64,000 bases of DNA from Polyporus tsugae (lineage: Eukaryota > Basidiomycota > Agaricomycetes > Polyporales > Polyporaceae), in the NCBI GenBank assembly GCA_024305745.1, contig JAHRBS010000010.1:2983501-3047500 (forward strand). Reading direction: 5' to 3'. Below, in pieces: positions 1-10,320 of this stretch. The notes below the pieces were generated by a model. That model was given only the letters and a program-made list of their open reading frames with translations. It was not told the origin of the DNA and did no database searches. Numbering within the stretch: position 1 is the stretch's first letter; the number at the start of each line of letters is the position of its first letter. The position numbers were made by a program, and so were the translations under genes.

Positions 1-2460
1 GCATAGTCACCGCAACTGCGTTTATGTTCTGAGATTAGCATAACATACCGCGCAGTCGTGGAAGACGAATACGTACCTTTCCGGAGAGTACGGACCAACG
101 AAGACACTCCCTGCATTCTCTACCGCAGCAACAGCCGCCGAGGCGTTCTCCAAGTGCAGGATCAAATGCTCTGGCGCGTAGTCGTTCGAGAACGCCATCG
201 CCTCCTCGACCGAGCCTACCCGGACGATGATGCTCTTCGAGATCGACTGGCGGACTATGTCCACGCGCGTCAGCGCGCGGGCCTGCCTGTCGACCTCGGC
301 CTCGATTGCGGCGATATGTTCGGGCGGGAGGCCGACGGCGACGAGCACGACCTGCGAGTCGACGCCGTGCTCGGCCTGCGAGAGGAGGTCGGCGGCGACG
401 AAGGCCGCGTCGGCGGTGTGGTCCGCGACGACGAGCACCTCGGACGGGCCGGCGGGCATGTCGATCGCGACGAGCGCGTCCGTATCGTTCTGGACGAGCA
501 ACTTCGCGGCGGTCACCCACTGGTTACCTGGGCCGAAGACCTTGTCGACCTTCGGGACGGTCTCGGTGCCGTAGGCGAGCGCGGCGACGGCCTGCGCGCC
601 GCCGGCCTTGAGGATTGCGGACGCGCCGACGAGCTTGGCGACGTACATGACCTCGGGGGAGACGCTTCCGTCTGGGCGCGGCGGGGTTGCGAGCACGATC
701 TCCTTGCAGCCCGCGACCTGCGCAGGGATGCCGAGCATGAGTGCGGTGGAGGGGAGGATCGCGGTACCGCCGGGAACGTAGAGGCCGACACGTGCGATGG
801 GGCGGGCGAAGCGTGAGCAGACGACTCCGGGCATGGTCTCGACCTTGAGCGTCGTCTCCGCGTTCTGCGCCTTGTGGAACTTGTAGATGTTCGCATACGC
901 GACGTCAATCGCGCTCCGCACGTCCTCGGGCAGCACCATCGTCTCGGGGGCGAATGGGGGCCGGATGATGGGCGAGTCGAGCTGCGCCTTGTCGAACTTG
1001 GCGGTAAGCTCGAGGAGGGCAGCGTCGCCGCGCGTTCGGACCTGGTCGACGATAGGCCGCACCTTCGCGATCATCTCGTCGGACTTGAGCACGGGCCGGC
1101 GGAGCAGCTGAGCGCGCTCCGCCGCGGTGGTTGCGGAGAGGTCGTGCGTGCGCATCCGGATGGGCGCGTCCGAGTCTCCATCTACCGTAGCAGGGGCAGG
1201 TACTGTAGGCTGTGCAGGAGGCTTATGGGCTTCTGCCGCACCCGTGCTCGACGCGCCGTGCACAGCCTGGCCTTCTTCGGGGGTAGACCATTGCGGCTTT
1301 GCATTGCCCGGTCGTCGTGTCACCTTCTTTGCCTTCTGATCGAGCGATCGTGCGACGTCTGCGAGCGTCACGCCCCCTGCGAGACAGCGCGTGAGGGCGA
1401 AGTAGAGCAGATCCGCAGCCTCGAAGGCGATCTCCTCCGGAGATTCCGCACGGCACAGCTCGTCCGCTTCTTCCATGATCTTAGAGCGGAGTAGCTCTGG
1501 ATCATCGAAGAGCCTGCGAGTGTACGAGCCTTGCGGTGCGGACTCATGACGAGACTTGAGCGTGTGCTCGAGAGCGGAAAGCCCGCTGAGCTCGCCGGAG
1601 CCGAAGCAGGATTGTTGTTCGAGGTGACAGAAGCCTGCACCGTGCTGGACGATGGAGAACTCGAGCGCATCCGCGTCGCAGTCCAGGCGGACGCGCACGA
1701 CATCCTGCGTCGCGCCGGAAGTCTCACCCTTCCGCCAGAGACCGTGCTTGCGGGACTGGTACACGCCCTTGCCGGAAACGATGCTCTCCTGGACCGACTC
1801 GAAGGACGAGTAGACGAGGCCGAGGGTGCGGCCGCCATCGGGGTGAGAGGAGACAACGGTGGGGAAGAGTCCATCCTTACGATCGGAGGCAATGCTGGCG
1901 AGGAACGCATCCGCGATGTTGATCTGTTTGGCGTCCGTAGTTGCAAGGGTGAGGAGAGACGTGGGGATGACTAGTGTTGTATTCGCAGCGTGGAGGGCGC
2001 GGATGGTAGACCGCGAGGGAGGCTCTGCAGACGCGGCAGGAAGAACGTGCACGGACGAACCCGCAAAGAAGCGCGTAAAAGAGCTTATGAAGTCGACGTC
2101 CACCGAAGGAGTCTTGATGAGGACGCCTGATACACCATTCCGGATGGTGTCCGACACGGCGGAGACGTTCGCGACGTCGAGCAACAGGAGCAGTCTGTGT
2201 GCGGGTACGACTCCTGCAAGTCCCTTTGCGAGTCCTAGAGGCACGATAACCTTGTCCGCGCCTTGATCAAGGAGGGAGATAACCTGGTCTGGACTCAGAG
2301 ACGAGTCAGTATTGACCAAGATGTACCGGGTCGCATTTTGCGGAATGGAGGTCGCGACGACGAGATCTGGGGGTAGAATGAGAGGCCCAATGCGGGCGAG
2401 GGGGGCGAGCAGTGCACCGTCGCCGACATCGGTGTCGAGGAGAGGGAGGAAGACAGACAT
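1..2460 (-). CDS. HIS4: Trifunctional histidine biosynthesis protein HIS4 (partial, 3' end outside window)
   Basis: This fungal HIS4-type fusion catalyses steps 2, 3 and 9-10 of histidine synthesis. After an N-terminal region of about 200 residues comes a phosphoribosyl-AMP cyclohydrolase domain (about 210-290, with GLWRKGETSG and the HLEQQSCFG end). A phosphoribosyl-ATP pyrophosphatase helical domain follows (about 300-395, EEADELCRAESPEEIAFEAADLLYF split over a conserved helix). A linker leads to histidinol dehydrogenase (about 440 onward; VGLYVPGGTAILPST, DMPAGPSEVLV, LSQAEHGVDSQ, NDYAPEHLIL). The start ATG is at 2460. An intron at 16-76 (donor GTACGT, acceptor GCAG) interrupts the conserved GPYSPE-SCGDY stretch. 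Its splicing restores Ser-Cys-Gly-Asp-Tyr, and 1-15 is the beginning of exon 2. The last few dozen residues lie outside. A TGACTC motif sits about 95 bases upstream of the start. Confidence 0.96.
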
Positions 2461-3405
2461 GATGAATGGGGAGATGAGACAAGCGAAGAGACGATCAGGA
2501 TGAGTGTTGTGGCTCTGCAGATCGCTTAGTCGAGATCACAGCAGTGACAGGCACTGACTCGGTCTTGTTGACGCCTTGGTTCTCAGTTCACACTCGGCCA
2601 TGGATTGGATGCGGTCTTTACAGGGAGGGATGCAGGACAACATTGATGATGCAGCACGGACGAACTGCGACGATTGACGTCGGGTCGAATGTTTCGAGCA
2701 GGTGGTCATACACGTCCAGGGAAACCCAGCGTATGTCGCGAGACATTCACCTCATGAACCACCCCCCAAAGGATCTTGCGCACGCAACGGGGACAGGCCT
2801 AACAATGCAATCCAACGATGCTCAGACCGACGACAGTCAGCTGCCGAGCAAACAAGCGGCCTGGACACTGTCAGAAGCCACGGATTGCGTATCTAAGGCC
2901 TGTTGCCGTCTGACACGTTGCCAGTACGGATACTATTATCTGCTTCGCCGATATAGAAGCGGCTTCGGCAGGGCGGCGGGATATATACATGCAGGAGACG
3001 GAGCGCGCGCACAAATTACCGTAGCAAGATCATGGGGCGGAAGACGTGCAAAGGGACGCCGAGTGCGAGGAGGACAAACGAGATGATGTGGCCAAGGAGG
3101 AGCTGGGGATTCCCGGGGATGACAGGGCGGAATCGGTGACGTCGTTAACTGGCAATGCTCTTGCAGTCATGGCAGTTGATGAAACACGACGCGTCAACAA
3201 GACACAACAAAGCCGATTGTGGCAGGTGCGCGGTCATGCACGGCCCAAGCTTCTCTTTGGATCTATCGATCCCCCTGCAGCACACAAAGGTCCCATTCGC
3301 CTTCTCTCCATAAATACTCCTCCGTTCCTCTCTTCACCTCCTCACCTCCTCTTCCTCTCGTTTCCTCCCATCTCTCCTTTTCTCTGTGCTCTACTCCTAC
3401 ATACA
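2461..3405. promoter_or_regulatory. Divergent intergenic region between HIS4 and Argonaute
   Basis: These 945 bases separate two divergent starts, so they should hold both promoters. A TGACTC element at 2555-2560 lies on the HIS4 side. A pyrimidine-rich tract with TAAATA (about 3311) precedes the Argonaute ATG, as is common in fungal promoters. Open frames here have no recognisable protein features. Confidence 0.6.
2555..2560 (+). promoter_or_regulatory. TGACTC motif, possible Gcn4/Cpc1 site of HIS4
   Basis: TGACTC is the core recognised by fungal Gcn4/CPC1 bZIP factors of general amino-acid control, and HIS4 is a classic target. The motif lies about 95 bases upstream of the HIS4 ATG. A six-base match occurs often by chance, so the assignment rests on position and the identity of the gene. 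Confidence 0.4.
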
Positions 3406-6400
3406 ATGCCTCCTCGTGCAGCTCCCGGTAGTGGCGGCCCTGGCCGTGGTCGTGGCAGTAGGGGTGGCGGACCCTCCACCAGTGGCCAAGGCGCAAGTCG
3501 CGGCGGCCCCCCTCCAGGTTCCGCTCGTGGTGGCTTCAGAGGGCGCGTCACACCGGCGATCCGTGGTACTCGCGTAGCCCCCACTACCGTCGGCTTGCCT
3601 GACTCTAGCGCCCACATCACCACCATTGGTATCAAGCGGACTGCCTTCGGTCAGAGTGGTCGTGCTCTGACCGTGTGGACCAACCATTTCGAAGTCAAGA
3701 TCCCCGAGGATGAAATATACCACTACGATGGTGCGTTGCATCCCATATTCGTCCTGCCAGTGCCGACTGATATCTTCAACCTGTACGCTATGCCATCTAG
3801 TTGGTACGTATTGGCGGTATTGTCTACACTTGTTCTCTTGTTGACACGAGCTCTTTGCCAGTTATATCTCCCTCAGAAAAAACGCTTCCCGCGCGTCTCA
3901 ATATGGAGATCCTAGAAAGGCTCCAAACCAAGGTCGCCCCAGACGTGTTCACGCCCCGTGTTGTTTACGACGGCCGGAAGAATATCTTCTCCCCCCGCCA
4001 ACTTCCTTTCCCCTCCGGGTCTCAAGAAGTATGTCATTCCCCGTGTCCTTTGAGCATTTATAACTTTATCCTCCAAACAGTTCAGCTTGACCCTTAACGA
4101 TCCTGCCTCTCCAGGAGACGGAGGCCAGGGAGGTGGTGAGAGGGCCCGTGGCCCTAAGGTCTACAAGGTCAAGCTGACCCATGTGGCCACTATAAACCCT
4201 GAGTAGGTGCCTATATGCGCTCGTAAACGGCTGATCTAACTCACGATCGTCCAGGGTGCTTGCCCGTTTTCTGCAAGGGAAGCAGTCGCACGACAATGCT
4301 GTCCTGACTGCCATCACAGTACGTTCTATTCGGGTTTACCGTTTACTCTCTCTATTGATCTATGCATAGGCGTTGAACGTTGTTATTCGGATGGAGCCCA
4401 CCATGCGTTACCCTTTCAACGTTCGCTCCTTCTTCACCCCCCGCGAGACGGCCGCCATAGGCGGAGGGATCGTGCTCTGGAGAGGGTATTTCCAGTCTGT
4501 GCGGCCTGCGATTGGCCGCATGGTCATCAACGTGGATATCTCCACTGCGGCCATGTACAAGCCAGGCCGGGCCATCGACGTCGCCCTAGAGGTACTTGGG
4601 ATGACTCAGAGGGGTCCACTCGTTATGTCGCCTAAGCACGGATTCCCCGAGCGCGAACTCATCAAGCTACAGCGGTTCCTATCGGGCGTACGCATCAATG
4701 TCGATATCCCCGGACGACCCTCAACCGGTCGGCGTCCGCCTCGCGTCATCAAAAAGCTTACGAAAGCGGGGGCCAACCAACTTTCATTCACGATGCGCGA
4801 TGGGAAGACCATCACGGTCGCCCAGTATTTTGAGAAGACTCATAATTATCAGCTCAAATTTCCGGACATCGTGTGCATTGAGGTACGTCATACGCTTTGA
4901 TATGGTCTTGCCAGTGGGTTTCCGATGTTCAATGCCATGAACTTAGGTTGGATCCGGCGCGATCATCCCTATGGAATGCTGCACGATCCCCGAGGGACAG
5001 ATCATGCGCAAGCAGGTTCCCCCGGAGAAGACGAAGGACGTACTCAACTTCGCGACGAAGAAGCCCCATGAACGACTTCAGAGCATTCGCGCCGCCCTGG
5101 GCGTTCTCAACTACGGGCAGTCGGAGTATGTCAAAGTGAGTTCATATACTTTGGTATAGCGCAAGTCAGCTCTTGATATTGGATCCCTTGTACAGCAATT
5201 CGGCATGCAGGTCAGCCCCAACGCCGACGTGCAGTCCCTCCAGGCGCGGATCCTGGACCCGCCTACCCTCATGTATGGGAACCAAAGCCGTCAACCCACC
5301 ATCGTAGGGTTTCCTCTTCATTCATAACTGTCTCCCCAGTTTCTCTAATCATCTTCCTGAAGACACCGCGTGACGGCGCATGGAACATGGTCGACAAGAA
5401 GTTCTACCGGCCAGTCACCATCAACAGGTGGGTTGTTGTGGTCTACGAGCGCGAACAGCGCTTCAACAGGGACACCGCGTACGACATGGTCAGGAGTTTC
5501 CTTGAACAATTCGCAGCAGTCGGTATGTGTACATATGTTCTCCCACCGCATGTTCTTCTCACAACTACTGGCAGGGATCAAGTGTAACGAGGAGGATCCC
5601 GTCGTGGTCTGGGAGCGCCCAACCAATATCGGTGCTGTAAGTACTGCGGGAATCGTCTCTGGCTGATTAGAAGTACTAAGCTTACGCTCTTCACATAGTC
5701 TCTCCAAAATGCTGGAAAGAAGGTCATCGAGAAGCACGGGAACAATGGTCAAGGGCCAGATCTCATGATCGTGGTTCTCCCCGAGTCATCAGCCGACATG
5801 TACCAGAGCGTCAAACAGTGAGTTTCGTCTTCCGTCATCCAGCACACCGCACGAAGCTCATGGAATTTAGCTTTGGTGACATTATACGGGGTGTTGCAAC
5901 GCAGTGCCTGAGGAGCAGCAAGTGCAATAGGGCCAACAAGCAATACTTTGCGAACGTATGCCTTAAGTAAGTCGTCGTGATCCATGTTGGCGACTGCGGG
6001 AGACACTAATCGCTCGCAGGATCAACCCCAAGATGGGCGGCATCAATACCATCCCAGAAGCACGCTCTGTCCCGGTCCTCACCGACCCACGGAACCCAAC
6101 AATTGTCATGGGTGCGGACGTCATCCACCCAGCCCCTGGCGCCGACGGTCGACCTTCCTTCACCGCCCTCGTCGGCAACGTCGACTCCGAGACCGCGAAG
6201 TACATCGCCGACTGTCGCGCTCAGACTTCGCGTCAGGAAATGATCGATGATCTCGAGGCTATGGCGACTGCGCACATCGCTATGTACAAGAGATACCGGC
6301 AAGCTGTCGAGAAGAAGTCTCCAGACCCGAAGAGGGTCATCTTCTACCGGGACGGCGTCTCTGAAGGACAGTTCCAGCACGTCCTCGACTTTGGTGCGCT

Positions 6401-7189
6401 GCTCCTCTCCTCTCTTGTCCCCTTACTCATCTAGTGTGTGTGCTGTGACTTTAGAGCTGCCTCAACTGAAGCGTATGTGCCGTCTCTGCTACTCGACGGC
6501 AAATTGACGTCTGATACATTCATTTGTTTTGTTTACAGGGGCTCTCGCGGCGAATAATGTGGATGCCAAGATCACAGTGATCGTGGTTGGCAAGCGCCAC
6601 CACGTTCGCTTCTTCCCGCAGAGGAGGGAGGACGCGGACAAGAGTGGCAACTGCCCAGCCGGGACTGTCGTCGACCGCGACATTACTCACCCCACCGAAT
6701 TCGATTTCTATCTGCAGAGCCACAGTGGATAAGTAGCTTCACTGTGCAATCGATGAATCCTTAACTGACACGATCTCATTTGGGTATATACGCTGCTGGG
6801 GACATCACGTCCTGCCCACTACAACGTGCTCTACGATGAGAACGAGTTCACTCCCGACGCCTTGCAGGCGCTGTCGTTCGCGCTCTGTCACGTCTATGCC
6901 CGTTCTACCCGCTCGGTCTCAATTCCTGCCCCTGTCTACTGTAAGTGCCGCCGTTTGGAGGGTCTGCCTGCGGACTGTGGCCGCTGACGACTGTTCATCT
7001 CGCTCACCACCAGATGCGGATATCGTATGCGCGCGGGCCAAGAACCACTACAACCCCGAGGGCAACTTCGACCTCACTGAGTCTGGGACTCAGCTTGAGT
7101 CGAGTGACGCCAAACGTCAGCTGGAGGCGTTCCGTGCCAACTTCATGCCGCTGAACGAGAAGACGAAGAGGGTGATGTACTTCTCCTAG
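3406..7189 (+). CDS. Argonaute (QDE-2/AGO family), 16 exons
   Basis: This small-RNA-guided silencing protein of about 943 residues begins with a Gly/Arg-rich (RGG) tail. It is followed by the N domain, L1, PAZ region, L2 ([29 protein letters not shown]), MID (from about [12 protein letters not shown]) and PIWI. The slicer tetrad is complete: Asp675 (GADVIHP), Glu699 (VDSET), Asp753 (YRDGVSEGQ) and His897 (KNHYNPEG), so target cleavage is plausible. Exons: 3406-3730, 3862-4028, 4081-4202, 4255-4318, 4370-4882, 4947-5135, 5196-5303, 5363-5522, 5575-5636, 5699-5817, 5871-5966, 6020-6393, 6455-6472, 6539-6728, 6792-6940, 7014-7189. Exon 13 is only 18 bases. The intron at 6729-6791 has AT-AC ends; every other junction is GT-AG. 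Intron 1 is unusually long (131 bases). The stop TAG is at 7187-7189. Confidence 0.95.
6729..6791 (+). other. Apparent AT-AC intron in the PIWI domain of Argonaute
   Basis: The intron runs from ATAAGT to TATATAC (63 bases). Removing it joins CAC AGT GG to G CTG CTG GGG ACA TCA, giving Ser-His-Ser-Gly-Leu-Leu-Gly-Thr-Ser-Arg-Pro. This is the conserved PIWI stretch around the SHxGxxGTSRP motif. Without splicing the frame hits TAA directly after Ser-Gly. No GT donor or AG acceptor in the interval keeps the frame and the motif. A CTGAC branch-like site lies upstream of the AC end. The ATAAGT donor resembles major-spliceosome AT-AC introns rather than the U12 donor. A sequencing error at both ends is the alternative. 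Confidence 0.75.
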
Positions 7190-8597
7190 GTCTGTCTGCG
7201 AAGTCGTCGGGACCGGGTTAGGGCAGAACAGTCATGGACACGATTGATACGTCGTGCTGCTATTTCGCCATGTTGTCGCTCGCTTCACCTCCGTCACTTC
7301 ATCTCTTGCTCTCGCTGTTTTCCTCTCATACCATGGCTAAGTCGGACTATTGTACCTGTTATCGTCATCACGCGTTTCATGTTCTGTATCCACCCCTCCG
7401 CACATCCCCTTCTCCACGCATCGTCGTCTCTGTATTCTCTCCATGATCCACGTATGTGTATGTTGAATGAATGTTGTGTGCCTAATCGTTCCGGACCTCG
7501 AGTCATTTGTATTGCATCCCTGTGGGCGAGGACGGTACCGGGGCCACAGGGGCGCGCCGAGCGTGAGAGATAGCTAATACTATAGCGCGTGCATGGCGAT
7601 CGACCCAAAAGCTGGATATTCGGGGGCAGAGAAAGAAGTCGAGGATCGGGTGGGTGGTATGAGGTTCGCTGAGATGTCGATCTCCTGCTCGTGTCCCTGT
7701 CCATGGACCCTGCAGTCGTACATACCCTTGGCTCGATGACCCTCCGCGGGCGCTCGGAGGCGTGGACGAATGCGGACACGTGCGGGCACTGACTCTGAGA
7801 GGCTGAGGACGTGCAAGGAGAGTCGGCTTCCCGTCAAGGTGGCATCTCCCGTCCTGCAGGCCCTTCTTATCCCCGCAGGGTCGTGGTCCTCGACTCAACA
7901 CTCGCGTAACTGGCTCGCTTGGCCAGAAAATGGACCGATAACTTGAGCCACAGTGCGCCGCACCAGAAATTTTGCCCATTGCCCCCGTGCGGGCAGTCAC
8001 CGCATGTGTCCCTTCCAGGTGGGTGGCCCGTGTAACCCATGACGCGCTCTGGAACGCCCCACGGGCAAACTCACAATACAACCCCTTCTAGCTAGCCAAC
8101 ACGATGATTCCGTGCGGCATCGAGGCGCCCTGAGGACACTCAGCCTGGGGAACGCATTCCCTGCCAGGACCCGGGACGGACTCAGGCTATCCAGCAACGA
8201 CCAACGTTCATTTCCGACCGTGTTACACGGTGCTTTTTTGTTGTTGCTCTGTTGCTCTGGCGCTCAGCCTCCAGAGAACCATGTCTGTTGGGTTTGTCCC
8301 TGTGTGCGTGCGTGCACGCAGCTCCGTGTGCCGCTGCCAGTGCTTCTTTTGGCTCTGCTCCGGATCGTCCGGATAGCATCTTTGCGGAGGGGCTTCCTGG
8401 GATATGATCTCGTCACATTTACCCTTTTGCTTAACGAGCATCTTGGAGAGCTCAGCTTTGGATTCACTCCATCTCAGTTAAATAGCCGGACTGGGCTGTG
8501 GCTGCCTCTTCTTCGGGCTCCTCCCTCCATCCCTCACCTCTCCACCACCGACGACTCGCCTACCTCTCTCTGCTAAGGTCTCCGCCAACGCTACACG
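7190..8597. other. Intergenic region, no supported gene
   Basis: This region holds the Argonaute 3' UTR and terminator and the promoter of the next gene. Several open frames exist on both strands (longest about 190 codons). They are compositionally biased and have no recognisable motif or plausible splice continuation. A pyrimidine-rich stretch occurs just before 8598. Confidence 0.5.
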
Positions 8598-9747
8598 ATG
8601 GGCCCCCAACGCCGCAACATGACTCGTCGCAAGCCCGTCCCGCAGCTCTCCCTAGACACGACTACCGCCCCTCCTCTGACGACACGAGGTCTGAAGAGGC
8701 CTTCGTTGTCGATCATAAACAAGGAGAACCTCCCGCCGGTATGTGATATATATTGTCGCGTCCTCCTCCATATCAACGCCACCGCTCATTTCGCCTGTCA
8801 CAGCTCCCCATTGAAGTGTGCGAGCAGATGGAGCGCACATCGGTCGACGACAGGCGGCATGCGATTTATCTTCCCGAGTCGTCGCCGCCCGCGCCACCAC
8901 CGAAGGACGAGTCAGCCTCTGGCAGCCGGCGGGAGTCGCTGGTCGCGACGCTGGTGGACGAGATGGGGGTCCGGGAGGACACCGCTGTGAGTACCCCCTC
9001 CATGCGTATCTGTATCACGTACAGATCAGTACCGACGGTGCTCACTCGTGCCGGTACGCGACCTCCTCGCCATTGCCTGCAGTTCGTCGTACCGCCTCCT
9101 CTCGAGCTCCAGCGCGTTGAGCTCACACTGCCGCAACCGACATCGGAGGTCCGCAAGAGGGCAAGCCAAAAATCGCTGCCGAAAGTGTGTGACGCACGTA
9201 CATAGCTTTAATATCTCACTGATCGCGTTCATTTGCGCTGGCAGATCTATCGACCTCCCACTCCGCCAATCCCCGCCCAGCACCCGAAACTGCGCTCAGG
9301 CGGTCATTCCAGGGCCAACTCCCAAGATAGCCAGACACACATTGTATGTCGGTCGTGCTGCGTCATGCCCCGTACCGGAATTTGATTGTCCTTCTTTAGA
9401 TAAACTTTGGGCTCATGTCCCCAGAGCTGCAATTGAGCCCTATCCCTTGCTTGACCACACCCACTAGCTGGCCGAGTGGGCTGGTACCCGATGTTTCGGT
9501 CACGGCCCATTCACTTGGGTCGCGGAGTAACGTCCTTTCGTTCGCCGGTAAAGACTTGCCACCGGTGTGTGGAGGTGTCCCCCCTCATGTCCGCCGCCAG
9601 AGTGCAGCCTCGGCGTCGACAGCCAACAGGGCCTCCTCGCGGCGGTCACAATTCACCTGTCAAAGCATGTGCTCCGGCGTGTGGTACGCCATGAAAAGGT
9701 TGGGAATTCATCTTCGGGTAAAGATGACCCACCAAGCGAAGTATTAA
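8598..9747 (+). CDS. Hypothetical proline-rich protein with N-terminal KEN box
   Basis: I do not recognise the family. The model has five exons: 8598-8738, 8804-8986, 9083-9184, 9245-9343 and 9427-9747. Each junction falls in phase 0 with a GT donor and AG acceptor. The basic N-terminus contains KRPSLSIINKENLPP, that is an RxxL sequence followed by a KEN box. A charged segment, a proline-rich segment (IYRPPTPPIP) and a Ser/Thr/Pro-rich tail follow. A KEN box next to RxxL in a disordered N-terminus is typical of APC/C substrates such as securin, but no securin homology can be shown from sequence alone. The last exon could be split by a further intron after GKDLPP (9565), so the C-terminus is uncertain. 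Predicted length is about 280 residues. Confidence 0.5.
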
Positions 9748-10320
9748 GTACCGTGCTTCCCCTCTTCGTCGTGATGTCTAAACTGCACGCTATCTTCAAG
9801 TTGCACGCTATCGACTGCTATCGTTATTGATGTTCTTTACGAGATTAGTAGTATGCTTTAACATGACACATGCATCCCACGAACATGTAGCTTACAGTAG
9901 GCCTATTAGTTGTATTACTTATGATACCCCTCTCTTAGTGTCATCGCACTGGATGTGTATATGGTAGTGTACGGTGTACTTTCATGAACCCCGACCCGAA
10001 ATGTATGATGTATGTTCTTCGTCGCAGCCAATCAGCCGGCGGATGAGTGTCAATTCCGGTGACGCGCGAACCCTGAGTTCGCAATCACGGCCACAACGCC
10101 GCTCCCTTCCCCTCCCTTCCCTGTCTCCCCTCCCGACCCGCGCCGTCCTCCAACCGTCAGCCACTGCAATGCGTCTACATTGACACATCTCCTCCCGTCG
10201 ACATCCCAGAGACTGTCCTCGCTGCTTCCCCGATCCCTGTGCTATCTGCAGACACTTCTGACGTGACCGCGCGCTATCTCCCGTCCTGCTCACCTCACCT
10301 GCCTCACAATCCACCCCGGA
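9748..10320. other. Intergenic region
   Basis: No gene is supported. The first part is AT-richer, as expected of a 3' UTR, and carries a short direct repeat (TGCACGCTATC near 9785 and 9803). The second half is the pyrimidine-rich promoter and leader of the carrier gene. Confidence 0.5.

Noticed and set aside
58..908. Several open frames over HIS4 on both strands
   Set aside because: All overlap the conserved histidinol dehydrogenase coding region and are low-complexity Arg/Asp-rich readings.
6729..6791. Full U12-type classification of the Argonaute AT-AC intron
   Set aside because: Only the branch-like TCCTTAAC fits. The donor ATAAGT does not match the minor-class donor ATATCCTT, so a major-class AT-AC intron is the better reading.
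7503..8576. Overlapping frames of 150-190 codons between Argonaute and the next gene
   Set aside because: Open on both strands in the same place, Arg/Ser/Cys-rich, without motifs or splice continuity.
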